NCBI RefSeq assembly: GCF_021134715.1
Contig: NC_060026.1
Location: 14,809,001 to 14,873,000 of the forward strand
Length of the DNA: 64,000 nucleotides
Source of the DNA: Daphnia pulex
Taxonomy: Eukaryota > Arthropoda > Branchiopoda > Diplostraca > Daphniidae
Direction: 5' to 3'
Below the pieces are notes generated by a model. It made no database searches and was not told the origin of the DNA. It saw nothing but the letters and a program-made list of their open reading frames with translations. The number at the start of each line of letters is the position of its first letter. Within the stretch, counting starts at the first letter, position 1. A program made the translations under genes and the position numbers. Of the stretch, positions 9,958-23,300 are shown piece by piece.

Positions 9958-12900
9958 CTGTAAATGGCATTTCAAATTCAAATGTTAACATAGTTAATTA
10001 TTTGTAAATTTGTTGAATATTTATTACCTCTAACATAGAATGGCAAAATACAGTTGCTTCGGAGAAATTTGGGTTAAGATGTTAGATGTGACAGTAGGAA
10101 TTCATTTGAAAAAACTTTCGATTTTTGGCTTGTTATATAGGCTACTCGATGCGCACGAACTAACCAACAAGAAATAAAATAATTATAACTCCGTGTCCCT
10201 CATTGGCTCTTGACGTAAAATTGATGTTTAAAATATTCGTAGTGTCGACCCTGAGAAATTTGTTCAAAAAGTTGCGAACGACTTACTTTACTTGTTTGGA
10301 TTGAATGACATTTGAGATGACGGGTCGGATGACAATCTTATTTTCTCACGATGTCGAAACATTACCATCAGGAATGACTCGCTGCATGACATCGGATGTT
10401 TATGATTAAAGTATAGTAGCGGCGTGCAGTCTCTGATTCCAAAATAGAGCGGGAATAACTTGGAGTCGTGGCGTGTCAGTTTATTCCTATAGCGAATCAA
10501 CATAAACCACAAAATAATTATTGTATGCTCCACAAAATATAGTTACGTACTAACAGACTTGAATACTTGTTACTATATATCGCAGTTCAAATGAATTGTG
10601 TTAATGATGTCAGTGAGTCAAGGGTTACTTCATGAAATTTTGCATTATACAGTCATTCTACTAAATTTGTGTCCAATCCAGCTGTTTGCCTTCTAATGGC
10701 CGACACTTTTGAAGCAAATCCCGTCTAGCATTTTCCCTTATTTTCTGTCGTAGCCTACGCGTGACGCGCCACGCCTTGTTGTAAGATTTTCTTACTAAGA
10801 AATGGCTCATCTTATCGCTGCAAATAACAAAAAGGCAAAAAGGACATGTAATGATAGGGGTGATCATGACACTACGTATGTTTAAAGTTTTAATTCTAGC
10901 TTTACTTTTGATCAAATAAATTCATTAAAAAATGCCAAAAAAAGGGAAAAAAAGAAGCTGCTTTCACCTTCCGCACCTACTGAACAATTGGAACAAGACA
11001 TGGAGTAAGATGTCTCTGATTTGCGATGTCTGCGATGAAAAACTGCACTTTTCTGTTAATAACCACACGGCGTGGTAGCTGCTTAAAAAAAAATACATTA
11101 GATGATGTCAAAATTTCTTTTAAAGAACAGATAGATGCCATGTTTACGCGTCTAAGTACAGAACATAAGATTTTGTTTCACGATGAAACGCGATGACATA
11201 CTTGATATTATTTTGTCTAGGTCGCTGGGTTTTTCCTACCGGGTTTTTCCAACTGGGTTTTTCCCATCAACGAAGTCAGCTCTTTTTTTTTGGATTTTGG
11301 ATTTTGGACTACTTTCACGGGTCAAAGGTCATGCATGGTGAATATTATTATTATAATTTTTTGTGTAGCGTGAGTGATAAACGGAATAAATTTAGTAACG
11401 TAGTGAAATGTTGACTCTGAATCGCTTAGTGGCAAAGCATTTGGTGGCAAAGGAATCTTAGTTACTGCTTACTTAAGTAAGCGAATTGAAAGTCAGTTAT
11501 TAATGGTTTCTATTAGCCGATTAAGACGGATTAAGATCAATAATAGCTTTCCATTTTGTAGTCTACTCCTACTGCAATACCTTAAGGAGACCTCTTATAT
11601 ATCCCAACTAAATAATGTGACATTATCATCTGTACAAAAAAATCTGTCTTTTTCACGTGTTCACGTTCCTTACAATATATTTTTATTAGTAAAAGTGTAG
11701 CCTATCTTACTTCGATGCCTCCTATTGATGTAATAAATAGGATTTTTACAGAAAAATAAACGATGACTTACTGATCGAGTAAAAATAATGTTGAAGTTCG
11801 AATGTTCCAATAACAGACTCGTGAGGATGGAGTTTTGTAGATCATTTTTCACCTGCTACACCTGAAAAAAGAGCTGTAAATAGAAAACAAGATTAAAATA
11901 AGCTAATGAACGAAAAATTTTCCCTTCTTATTCAAATCAAACTGATGAACCAACTGATTGCCCACCATGTTAGCAAACTTACAAGTAGACATATATACAC
12001 TTGTTAACTCTACATGAAAACAAAATTTGATAAAATATACCAGCATGTCGACTGTTATCTATGCTAAATGGTACTACACAATTTTACTTTTAAGCTAGCT
12101 GACTAGCTGTTATGACAAAAACTAAGTTTTTTTTTGTAACCTTTGTTCATAAGTAAGAAGTTGGTTCTTTTTGTAAAGAAACATAATCAGAATAAATAGA
12201 CTACATTTCACGTGCTCCAAACGAAACGAACCGAACGCAAATATAGAAAAGCTCAATCTTACAAGTTTTTTTGTTTGTTTTTTTTCTAAAAGTCACAATC
12301 ACACAATCCTAAGTGTGATAATACATGAAACAGAAACAAAAGACAATTACCGATTGTAGGCTAATGAGCTTCCGAAAATGAAAAACTACAAAAAATTGTC
12401 TGGTATTGTCTGAATTCTTAAATTTCAAATGTGTTAAACAATATTGCAGACGACGTTTTGAGAAATCGAGCTTGACCAATGACCACTCGAGTCGAGAGCT
12501 GCCACCTATCCGGCGATTCACCTATTGTATTGAAAGAATTAACACCATTTTTCAATTTTCACGGTAGAAACTAGAAAGGTAGGTAAACAGCTAAATCCAA
12601 CGAAAAAGATTGTAAAGGCGCGAACTAATTTTCAGTGTATTAGTTAGAATGTTATAGGTTTATTCAACTTATTCTTCCCAAGAAAAGCAATAATAACGAT
12701 TCAATAGATTTTAATTCTCAAGAGGAATTAAAAAAGATCAAATAAAGTTAGATCAGCTTTTCATAAACCAATTTCCACGTTTAACAATTGGATGGACAGG
12801 TATGGAAATTTACCGCAATATCCGCATGGCCTACACTCCCATAGTGCACGTGTGCCTACTCACCGTTCCATTATGGAACATCTTGATTTAAGGGCTATTC

Positions 12901-13372
12901 AAGTTTCCTAGTATCACAATATCAAGACCGAAACGCTCTGTTGGGCCCCATGAGGAAAATCCGGCGTTTTTAGTAAAAGCCTTATCACTCCCCCGAGACT
13001 ATACGAAAATGGGTTCTCAAACATGAAGTCTAGCGAGTCTAGACACTCTTTTTTTTTCAAATTTCATGATGTGTTTTTAAAAGCCAGACAGTAAATTTTC
13101 ATATTATACACTCTGTAACCCGCCTGTGTATGTTAAAGTATTAGAAAGAGATAAGATGTGGGATGCGGAATGGAAAAAGCGATGATAAGATTGTTACCTC
13201 AAATAATCACGAGTTGGTTTTCTTTCCTTCCCGCCATACAGTATGCCAACTGATCTCCCCGCACAAAGTTCCCACTGACACCGCGCTGTAAGTCGTTATT
13301 CTATATAGTTCCCTAAGACACAGTGTTTTCTTCATTTTGTTCTCTTATTCAGAAGAAGGCGACTGTTATTCA
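9958..13372. other. gene-poor AT-rich region
   Basis: The promoter of C1q gene A should lie at about 9960-10150. The rest has scattered short open frames on both strands, including a basic one at 10661-10915 on the minus strand, but none shows a domain, signal peptide or consistent splicing. A threefold 14-bp repeat containing GGGTTTTTCC lies at 11225-11266. I see nothing else that can be named. Confidence 0.4.
11225..11266. repeat. three 14-bp-spaced GGGTTTTTCC motifs
   Basis: GGGTTTTTCC begins at 11227, 11241 and 11255, exactly 14 bp apart. Each fits the loose Dorsal/Rel form GGG-W(4-5)-CC. It could be a small Rel-factor binding cluster or simply a short tandem repeat; no neighbouring gene decides this. 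Confidence 0.45.
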
Positions 13373-13525
13373 ATGGCCCAGAGCCGAAACGCAAGCGGTA
13401 ATGAGCAAACTGGGCCGGCCAGCGATGGAAATGCTCCATTAACTCGAAAAGTGATTCCACATTTCGTATCGTGGGTGGCTTTTGTCGCTTGTCTATTCTA
13501 CGTCTACTATTACGAAATAGTGTAG
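13373..13525 (+). CDS. possible 50-residue tail-anchored membrane microprotein
   Basis: The ATG at 13373 follows a plausible splice acceptor (CTTATTCAG at about 13352), so a 5' UTR exon may lie upstream. The product is about 50 residues: a polar Ser/Asn/Gly-rich N terminus, then Arg-Lys, then a C-terminal hydrophobic segment (VIPHFVSWVAFVACLFYVYY) ending in EIV. That layout fits a tail-anchored or single-pass microprotein. AATAAA lies about 40 bp after the stop. I do not recognise a family. The ORF could be chance, but the membrane segment, the acceptor and the polyadenylation signal agree with each other. Confidence 0.45.
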   Translation: MAQSRNASGNEQTGPASDGNAPLTRKVIPHFVSWVAFVACLFYVYYYEIV

Positions 13526-16500
13526 CAATGGCATTGTCTGCTGAACATCTAGTATCGTCGAAAATAAAAGAATTCAATAGCTAGAAATGAAAATGACTAT
13601 TTCGGCCCTCATATTGTCGTCAGCAATAAAATAAAGACAGTAAAATGAACTGGAAAAAAGTTACACTCGAGAACTTTCATTACGACTCTATAAAGCGTCA
13701 ATAAAAATAACAAATAAACCATCACGGACAACACATTAATTTGACCGTACAGACATGACGTCGGCGGGACCCAAATTCCCGTTTCCTTTTTTAAAAAAAA
13801 TGCCAACCGATACGGTATTCGGCGTGAGACGATAGCCTATCTTGAACTTCCATGTTAACCAGCACTCTAAAAATTTTGTTATTTCTATTCGTTGGCTAAT
13901 TAGTATTCAATCGGCGCGTGAAAAAAGAATCCCGACGTTGCATTACTTTTAGCCATCTAAACTTTTCCCGTTGGATTGAAATTTTGTCGTTATGTCAGCT
14001 ACGGCTAAGGTTAGTAGCCATTTCCCACAACATTTGACGGTCTGCATGACAATCAAACAGTCTTGTACGAACTATCACCAAGTAGGATTGATAGGAGATG
14101 CCCTACAATCTAAACTGAAAGATGAATGGGCACTTTGATAGATAAGACGATATCTTTTCTTTCAAACTTACAAATTTCTTTTAAACTTGAGTGGAAGGTA
14201 ATAGTCGTGATGGATCAGATAATGCCGTTATGATCGTAACTCAAACCGGAAAGGGTGCTGAACATCCAAAGCTGGCGGTTAGATCCGGATGGAGTCGTTC
14301 AATTTTCGATGCGAGACACGAAATGACCGGCAGTGATCCTATCAAGCTCCGGATGAAAATGACAAGCTCCTCCTCTCAAACCTAGCATCAAAACAGTAAA
14401 ACAGAATAGTGGAGGAAGAAGATGTATAACACTTGGGCTCGACCTACATCATAAAAACTCGACGTCTGGCCAAACGTCGTTCACAGTTGATTTCTAGTTA
14501 CGTCAAATTACAGTTCAACTCGCGCTTATTCCTTGGAGGCAGTGATTACAACAAACTTCCCCTTCAACTCTTTTCCTGTCAAAACGCAGAAGGTAGGCAT
14601 CAGGTTTTAAACAGTAATTTTCTTTCTTCTTCTTCCAAAATAAATGTATATACTTGCGACCATCCTGATGTTGAGTTGCGGTCGGAAATCCGCATCAGCC
14701 GCAACAGTTCCGAGAAATGAAAATGTCTCGGGCATTTTTATTCAGCTTCAATAGGCAAAGAGTAACCATGGGTCCCACATTTCCGTTTCTATGTAAAAAC
14801 CGCCACCCGCTGCTGTTTCTAACAATCGAAATTTTGCATTTTGCACAGCTTACCCACATGATACGGTATTATTTCTGCGACGCCAAAATTATTTAGAATG
14901 CACCTGGGTGGCCAAAAGCACTGGGGAATGAAACCAGCAGTCAGGGATGATGAAGTGCGTCCGCGCGTTGTTTTCCCCTTCTTGTTTTCACGATTCCAGG
15001 TGTCTAGAAAATTCTAAAAACAAAAAAGGAAAATTAATATGAGGCTTTCGTGAACACGAGAATGAGGTTTGGGTATTACCTGGAAAAAACATTTTTCTTT
15101 GGATGTATCACGAAGGGGGTCTTTCTTTCCATCAGCCAGTCAATTGCGCAAGACTAGTTACCCACGCGAAATGTGTAAAGTTAATTGAGGTGCTGTTACG
15201 ACAGCTCAGTGTCCGGATGCATATGCACACACTTACGCGGTTGGCTGACCTCTACCACTTATAATATACCCTGCTGGCGTCTCTCTCACGCGAAAGAAAT
15301 CATTTTTAATCGTTCGTCACACGCTCGTGGAGAAATATTCAATCATGTTGGGGTGACAGTAAAAGCAGTCGCGTGAATTTAAGTCTTTTTCTTTCTAAAC
15401 AAAAAAGAACTGGAATAAGACATGTATAAGAACACGCGTTGAACAAAATAAAAAAAAAGACTCTTTTGGGCTCTTTTTAATATAGTACTGTAAGCTTATA
15501 GTTAAATGAACGGAATATACTCACGCCAGAATGGGTTTCTAGGCTGTCTACCTCGGATGACAGGTTCCCACGCAAAAGGTTGATTCCAAGAGAAGAGTTT
15601 TTTCTTTTCTTTTTATATCGAAACCCTCTGCGGGAGAGGAGGAGGGGGGAAGGGAAGAAGCCCAGGAGTAGTCAAATGACGACAACGAGGAAACATCCCG
15701 TAGTTGTTGCGCAGCGTTCGGACGGAACAGTCGAGAGAGCTCCGTCTTTAATTTCCAGTACCCAGTGTCTTGGTTTGCTCCAGGTGACTCACGCGGATTA
15801 AAACAACTCGATCGAGGAGTGCGAAGGTCATCTGCCCATCCGGAAATAAGTCCTACAAATTGACAGACACGGAAGAAGCCCGGAAAAAATTTAAAACAAA
15901 ACGGGACTGTTAAACAGTGCGGAAGTTGACCTTTTAATGAGGCGACGTGACGTGTGTTGGTCCAGCGGCAGCGAGGCGTCCGTGTAGAATAACTGACGCG
16001 ATGGCGGTGCGGAAGATGTTAACGAATGCCGGACAACAAGCCGACTAGTTTGACCCAGTGAGTTTATGTTGTCGTCCATTTGTCCAATGAGAGGGGGCCA
16101 AACGACGACGAGTCAAGGATGGAATGAACAATGCCGACTCTGACGATCCCGTTATACCTCCGTCGAGTCGACGACGACAGGAAACCACCACCCACGCGAC
16201 TCGGAGCGTGACTCTTCCGTCGATTTCTTCTTCTTTGCTGCTGCTGACCGTCTTGTCTTGACGATAGCTCCAGCCCGGCAGGAGGCGGCGGCAATAATAA
16301 TCCAGATACTTTTTTCTTTCGGCAACTGTTTGTTGCACGCCATCAACGTTTGTGTGTGTCTATCGTGTGTGTGTTGCGGTTTTCGGACGCTTTTGGTTAC
16401 TCGTTTGCATTCGTCCGTGTCCCATTGTGGCTCATTTCCTGCACCCAATCGACTTTCTACCACTTTTTGTTTAGCGGTTATTAAGGTACATAAGATCCTC

Positions 16501-16611
16501 TGAAGCCGGTGCGGAATGAGATAACTGCCATCGGCAGGATATGGAAACATTTTATGATGTACCTGGTCGGTTGATTGATTTAGTTTTCTGTTGGTTTTAT
16601 TACAGGTGAAA
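13526..16611. other. intergenic region and 5' UTR of the DM4/12-like gene
   Basis: No supported coding exon; short frames at 14191-14720 could not be joined to a start in phase. Near the right end, a donor at about 16484 (TTAAG|GTACAT) and an acceptor just before 16606 (TTACAG) suggest a 5' UTR intron for the gene that begins at 16612. The region therefore probably contains its promoter and first non-coding exon. Confidence 0.45.
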
Positions 16612-17766
16612 ATGCGTCACTTTTACAAGCACGTCTTATCAGGAATCGTTTTCTGGTTGCTCCTCTCACAGAGTTTGAGTCTGTTCAACAGTTCCAGTGC
16701 AGCATCGACGTCCAGAACTTCTTCTTATACTTCGGAGGTTGCCGAAACGGAAGATGAAGCTGAACTGAGCAAAGAAATGGCAGTGACTCCCAAAGAGGTG
16801 GAAGAAGCAGATGATAAGGAAGATGAAGGATCGGAAGGCAGGGATTTCAGTGAACTGTTGAAGATTGTCAAACGGGAAATTAGTGACGGTGAAACCGGCC
16901 GTTCTTCGTCGGGCATCTTCAACACGACACTCGCCTTTACCATTCCGCTTTTCTCTTTCTCGCTGCCAGACAGAGCCACGGCCGGAAAGGACTACACCAA
17001 ACAGGCCGCTTTGTCGCTCTTCGGTCTGGCCATTGTCGGTGGTATAGCCATCATGCCTTACGTCTGGGCCGCCCGCTCTCCTTTAGGGAAGAAGACTGTC
17101 GTCGAGTAAGTTCTATTTCCAAAATTTATACGAAGGAGAAGAATTCAATTTGAAATTCAATTTTAAAAATAAAAACAGATCCAGCAGAGCAAAAAAAGAT
17201 GAAATCTCTTCATCCATTCTGCCCATGATAGCCAATGTAGCCTCGTTGGCCGGGCTGGACGCCAAAACGTGCGTGCAGCGTTCAGTCTGCGAAACTTACC
17301 GAAATCCGGAACGCTACGGCTACCTGGTGTTCCCCGTCCGCTACTTTATGCTGTAAGTTCATAGGGCTTTATGTCGTCACGGTTAACTGAAATTCTCCCA
17401 AACTTTAAATAACTAAATGGGAAATAAAGGGGGAAGGAAAAAAAAAAGTTACGTAATGTTCCGCAAGAAAGAGTTGAGTGAGTTTATGGAGTCTACGACA
17501 GTTAAATGCGTTCACCGTTGGAGCTCCACCGTTATTACCAACTTTCACTGTAGCGTGACTCAACTCCCATTTTTCTTTCTTCTTTTGTTCAAATGCACAG
17601 ATCCCCTCAATCCCGGGAAGACGATAAACCATCCGAGTATCAACGAGCAGCCGAGTTTGGGCGACAAGAAAAGGAAGAATGTGAGCGGCGCTACCGGTGC
17701 GCTTTCAGTCTTATCGGAGCGGCCAATTTCCTCTTCAGCTACTTCTTACCACCCTCAACGGCCTGA
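16612..17766 (+). CDS. DM4/12-like secreted or membrane protein
   Basis: Three exons in phase (16612-17105, 17179-17352, 17601-17766) encode about 277 residues. The N terminus is a signal peptide or anchor (HVLSGIVFWLLLSQSLSLF), followed by a strongly acidic stretch (EVAETEDEAELSKEM..EEADDKEDEG). A hydrophobic segment (ALSLFGLAIVGGIAIMPYVW) lies mid-protein. The C-terminal part has the Cys layout CVQRSVCE ... AAEFGRQEKEECERRYRC, which resembles the arthropod DM4/DM12 family: a C-x3-x2-CE pair, then A-x2-F/G, then C-x3-Y-x-C. That family is secreted or cuticle-associated in insects and its biochemical role is unknown. The start was chosen because it follows an acceptor and opens directly into the signal sequence. 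The family assignment rests on the pattern alone. Confidence 0.6.
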
Positions 17767-18206
17767 AGAAACAACCGAGATTGCGACTGAACTTTGCCCT
17801 GCACGAGCCCAGTCGCCACTGCAGCGGCATCCTGTGAATTGACTATTTAATATTTATTCAACTATTAGACATTGTTATTTATATGCAAAAGTGCCGTGAA
17901 TTGCCCCTGTTTTGAAATGACAAAGATTTGCCAAAACTCTTTTCTTTAACCCAATCCCATACTTTGCACACCATCTTTAATTTATGCTTAACCGCGACCG
18001 ATTAATTATTTTTTCCCTCTCCCCCCAAAAATTGTGTAATAATTGGCGGAACGAACTAAGGACGTCCCGCATAGGATTGATGCCGTGAGTGATAAACCAC
18101 TTGTGTACTGAGTTTACTGGGAATCCAGATGTCGAACACAAAGAAAAATGAATTAGATTGATTGATTTAAGAAAAAAAAAAAAGGGAAGATTGTTACAAA
18201 ATCCGT
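17767..18206. other. convergent 3' flanks of the DM4/12-like gene and SAE1
   Basis: AT-rich sequence between two convergent genes, holding both 3' UTRs. An A-rich tract lies at about 18170-18184. Nothing else is seen. Confidence 0.5.
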
Positions 18207-19610
18207 TCAAAATCCAATGGCTTCGACAACACCGTTGAAATCTGTGGCACCGTTAAAGAAAAAGTGATTGCGGATGGGTGCGTCTTTGTGGGACACGGCT
18301 TTGATAATTTCTTGAGCCAAAACTCCACCCACAACCGCAGCCCCTGGACTAAGTTCGCCAAATACCACCCTAAAAATAAATTCACATTAATATTAAATAA
18401 TATAACACACTGACATTTGATTGAATTTATATTAATGCTTAGTGGGCTATCAAAAAATTCTATTGCGATCCTTACTCGTATGCACAGCTGTCAATTATTT
18501 GGTTGTCCAGTTTCATTTCGTGTTGAATGTGATCCCGGATTTCACACAATTTCGCAATGTCAGACTGACGGTTTGCAACTTCTGGATCGCGTTTCATTTG
18601 AGAGCGGAACATCAGCAAACCTGTGGTGAATATCGGGCAACATTAATTAATGCACCTAAGCTATTCAATTGGAATTGATTTTTCTTGAATTTGTACTTTT
18701 CATCATGATGAAATGGCTCTTGATACGCTGCCAACTTCTTTTGTTGAGCTGAGCTGCTGCATCAGCTTCAAATGCTGCTTGTAAAGGAATATAGTTGAGA
18801 ATATGCTTGACGGTTTTTGTTTCACTTTGGTCAGCTTTTGTCTTCAAAGAGCAAGCATCATTGGCAGCTGGAGCAGCAACATTTACTTCTCTGTATACAC
18901 GAAGAAAATGTAAATATAGATTTCACTGTTGCAGTTTCTACTTGACTCAACACTTACTCAGCATATTCATGTTCAAGCAGATCGACAAAGAAGAAACCAG
19001 TGAATCCAAACACATCCCCTGAATAGAATGGAATGCTGTGCTTGCGACAGATACTGTTGACCCTAAAAGACTCTTCAACTGCCAATCTAGTTGCACAAAC
19101 AACATCAAAACCACTAAAGAAATCTTCATTCTTAGTGGTAACATTGTCTTGGTCAGCTATGACTTCCACCATTGGGTTTAAACGCTGCACTCTTTCCAGT
19201 GAAGCTTCAACCACCTTGCAAACAAAACATGCAGATATTAACAATAAGGACAAAATTGCTTTAGAAGGAAATACTTACATTCTTTCCAACAAGTTCTCGG
19301 GGAACAAGGAAATTGGCAGAATTAGCAACAGCAACATTGTGATCCAGCAAGGTTAGGGATTTGATTCCCGACAGAGTCAAGTTCTTGGCGATTTCAGCAC
19401 CTAAACCACCTAGCCCAATGAGCAAAACTCGAGCTGCACGAAGTCTGCAATATAATGCAATTTATAACTTGCGTTAAATGCACTCAAGATTTTTTAGTAA
19501 CATTATCTTTTTGCAGACCTTTTCTGTGCTTCCAGTCCCCAAAGTCTGATTTGCCGGTCGTAAAGTGCTGCTTCAGCTTCACTGATGGTTATTTCTTCTT
19601 TGGCCACCAT
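18207..19610 (-). CDS. SAE1: SUMO-activating enzyme subunit 1 (Aos1/SAE1)
   Basis: The minus-strand ATG at 19610 begins MVAKEEITISEAEAALYDRQ, followed by IRLWGLEAQKR, the standard opening of E1-like SUMO-activating subunits. Exon 1 is 19610-19519; exon 2, from 19444, carries ARVLLIGLGGLGAEIAKN, the Rossmann nucleotide-binding signature, and LTLLDHN. Later exons give NPMVEV..., FDVVCATRL and IPFYSGDVFGFTGFFFVDL. The last exon carries FGELSPGAAVVGGVLAQEIIKAVS and ends GVVEAIGF at 18207. SAE1 pairs with UBA2/SAE2, which supplies the catalytic Cys, to adenylate SUMO and pass it to UBC9 in the nucleus. The exons account for a full-length subunit. No damage is visible. Confidence 0.92.
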
Positions 19611-20356
19611 TTTAATACTTGCTTCAATTTTGATTGTTTAAATGTTTTAAACAAAATTAAAGTGACGAATTGAGTATCTAAACTACAAAAAGGTTTGGAA
19701 AAATCCCAGATCTCTCTGCAGTGGATATGTCCGTCTGAATTTTCGTAAAATTCATGGAGTGTAGACGCTGCGTTGCCATTTCCAGAATTAGAATATTTTT
19801 GGATATTCAAATTTTTCCCGAATTTTGAACGAACGAATAAAGAACGGTTTCCATCTAGTTTATTACCACCAATGCTTTACGCACAATGGGCTCCAACAAT
19901 ATATAAACGGGCGTTTTTGAAACGAGAAGAACAGAGAGGCTGGCTGCTGCTAACACCTAGAAATCAGGCCGAGCTTATGTTTGAATATGTACAAGTGCAT
20001 TTGACAATGAGATGGGGAATGTGTGGATTTAGGGACACAGAACATCACAGACAGAATAATCGTCCACAATTAACACAAAAAGAGTAGAATGTCGAAGAGG
20101 TAATAACAATCAAATGATGTTGAGCATATATAAATGGATTGACGAAATTGATTGCATGTGTTGAGAGAATGGATGTTGACGCCAAACAGAGATATGGTTC
20201 GTTGACTGAAATGATATGATACACATCGCGTAATAGTACATCAGACACTTAACGACGACACGACAATGAAACAACGTCTCCAACAACAACAATAACAACA
20301 ACAATTAAGTGAAACGTGTCGATGATGATCGGATTTTTTTCAAACACTAATTGAAT
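19611..20356. other. SAE1 5' flank and 3' flank of the Fife-like gene
   Basis: Holds the SAE1 promoter and the 3' UTR of the large scaffold gene, including a CAA-rich stretch at about 20280-20306. A plus-strand open frame of 72 codons at 19872-20087 is present, but I found no domain, splice partner or regulatory support for it. Confidence 0.4.
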
Positions 20357-23300
20357 TCAGAGAATGGTGCAGGCCGCTCCGTGACATCCGGAGGAAGAAG
20401 AATCCATCATTAGTCCGGAAGACATGCTAGCCCTTGCCATGCTACTTCTTTGCTGGGAACCTTGTTAAAACAAATACAAATTTAGGAATAAATCAACTTG
20501 AATAAATTCTTAGCAATTTGTTACCTGCAGGTTTGCCGTTTGTGTACTCGTTGCCGTGGTCTGGAGCCATTGGTAGACTGGCCAATCCGCCGGAATTATC
20601 TTGCAATGTATACCAATGCGGCTGTTCGTCAATGGTTCCTGGATCTTTTAACGTAATAAAAATCAAATTAAAGTGTTTTCATGCTGATATTAATTCAAAT
20701 TTAGCTACCAGCAAGATCGAGAAGGAATTCACCGAGGAATTCAAGTCGGCCGTCGGATTGGTGATGCCACACCGTCACTTCCAGTTGACGTTTGATGAGA
20801 TCGGCGGGCGGAACAGCCGGATAAACCTAATTTAAACATTAAACCTCAATTAAACAAAATTGAAATGTTAAACAGTTTGAATTGAAGCGAACCATAGTTT
20901 GGTGCCATTCCGGATCGCTAGTCAGGCTCAAATAGCGAGTCCGGCGTTCGTTTTCGACTTTCCGGCCGGGAAGCAGAACACATCGGACAAGCGGATCGGG
21001 TCGGGCGTCACCATTGGGTCGTCGGGTCTGCAGTTTTCTGGCCCGGATGATTGTCACGTAAAGGATGTGAGCCCGGCTGTCGTAGCAGGAAAGTAATTGG
21101 ACTTGACCCAGAGGCAGTGTCCACTTGCGCTTCCGCACTTCAGGGTCCTCCAAGCATTCTTCCGGTTTCGGGACTTTATTCCGAATGATCCCTGCGCACC
21201 CGTTATCGATCCGGCGATTATTTCATCAGGTATGGACAAATCTATTGAGAGATTTATATATTTATTACCTTTAACGACCGGCTGTTGAGGTCCAGTTGGC
21301 GGCTGAGGGACGACTTCCGTCGGCGAAGCCGTGCTCAGTTCACTCGTCATATGATTCCGGTTGTTGCTATTTCCGTTCATGTCGATTTCCTCGCGTGGGC
21401 CGGCAATGGTCCTCGTACATTGCTGGACGTTGGACTCGGCGTACTGCGAGCTGGCCTTCTCCCTGGTGGAAATCAAAAATAGGATCGTGAACGGTTAGAA
21501 GATAAAAACGGGATTGCGTGAGTTGTTTATTTATACCCGCAAATGACAATCTCCACTTCGCCTCGGGTGGATGAGATTATACTCTGAACTTCTTCGAACG
21601 ATTTGCTGTTGAGCTGAATGCCATTCCACTCGAGGACCTGGTCACCTTCTTGGACTTCGCCGTGAGTGTCGACCACACCTCCAGGTGAAATCTCAGTCAC
21701 GAAAGCTCCGATTTCGCCGTGCCGACTGCCGGGAATCTCCAATCCGCCCACCACTCGCATTCCCAATCCGTTGTCTTAATGAAAATAAAATAAAATAAAA
21801 TAATTTGGACAATAATTTAAACGAATAAGAATGAATGAATTACCGGTAGTGGCGCTGGATTTGGCATCGCATGTCAACAGGATTCTTTTGGTGGGAAATG
21901 GATAGCGTCTTTTACCTGGTCCTTTGTGCTAATAACAAAATTGGCGTTCGTGCGACACCCCCCGAAAAATCTTTTATAGTCGCAATCGATTTCCCTTTTT
22001 TGTTTTTTGAAATTTAGAAAATTCAATTCAATTATAGTATAGAAACAAACCTCATATGGGCGGTTGGATGAGCGACGGTATTGATTGCGGTTGTCTTCTT
22101 CCGGCTCCGAATAGCAAGGATCTCCACCGTCATAATCAGGTGAATACTCATATCCTGATGGAACGAAACATGTCAAACATTTTGGTTTTCCCATTCAAAT
22201 TTAAAAAAAACCGCGAAAATTTTTCATAAAACCTGATTAAAGAAATTAAATAATAAGAATTAAAAAGATAAAAACTTTTTCGACTCTACTCCACCGGTCC
22301 GGAATGAACCCAACTTTTTATCATTTTACTTTACACAAAGATAATAATAAAGTAATTGTTAAAAAATATAGTAAATGTTTTAAAAATAAATAAAATAATA
22401 ATTAATTTGGTGGATGACGTTTCTACTCGCCGGAGCAATCGAAAACTGTTTGTTTCGACGATAAACCCGCTCGTGGTAGTACATAATTTCAATGTTTTTG
22501 TTTCTGAGTGCGTGTGTGCCTGTTCTCCAAGTGATTTAAATCGACTGCCGATGGAGAAAAAAAAATAATCGATTCGCCACAATCAACGACAAAACAACAA
22601 CAACAACAACTTTTGGAAATAGAAATAAAAATAAAATAATGAAGACACTCAGTTTTTTGGCTCCAATAAATGCGATAATTTAAATCGAGTTAATATGTAT
22701 AAACATTAATGAAATACATTTAGTGATTGTTATGTAATGTAATAATAATAGAAGAATAATAGATCGAATGTCTAATAAGATAGAGAGAGAGAGAGAAAAA
22801 GGATTTGTTGTTAGTTTTCTTTTTGCGCGACGAAGGCCCGAAAAAACGTGTAATTAGCCAGCCAACATTGATGAGAATTACATGCAATGAATTGAGAGAG
22901 AGAGAGTAGAGAGTAGAGAGTTAGAGAGAGTTAGAGAGAGAGAGAGAAAAAATGAAGTGTTGGGGGTGGTGGTGGTGGGGGGTTGTGGTGGCAAGGGAGG
23001 GGAGACAAGGAAATAATTTTTGTTATTTAAAAAAAAATCCAACAGCAGCAGCCCCAAAAAACTTTTGACATTTTACACACACGATTTTTGGTTTGTCTCT
23101 CTATTTTTTTTTAAATTTAAATTTAATTATTTTTATTAGGGATGGGGAATTAAAAGGATAGAATTTGATGCCTTTGATTTTTTCCCCAAGGGAAGAGTTC
23201 AAAAGAGAATGAGGCAATAACACATATATAACGATATATTGCGTATATGCATGGTCTGCTGGAAATATGTAAATTGTCCCTCACGGGTTTGATATCTCTC

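Noticed and set aside
10661-10915. Basic minus-strand frame in the gene desert
   Set aside because: Arg/Lys-rich with no domain; a GTAAG inside it could be a donor, but no partner exon was found.
14191-14720. Two adjacent plus-strand frames with moderate coding look
   Set aside because: A possible first exon near 13992 could not be joined to them in phase, and nothing recognisable is encoded.
19872-20087. 72-codon plus-strand open frame upstream of SAE1
   Set aside because: It overlaps the likely SAE1 5' region and the Fife 3' UTR, has no recognised domain and no splice or promoter support.
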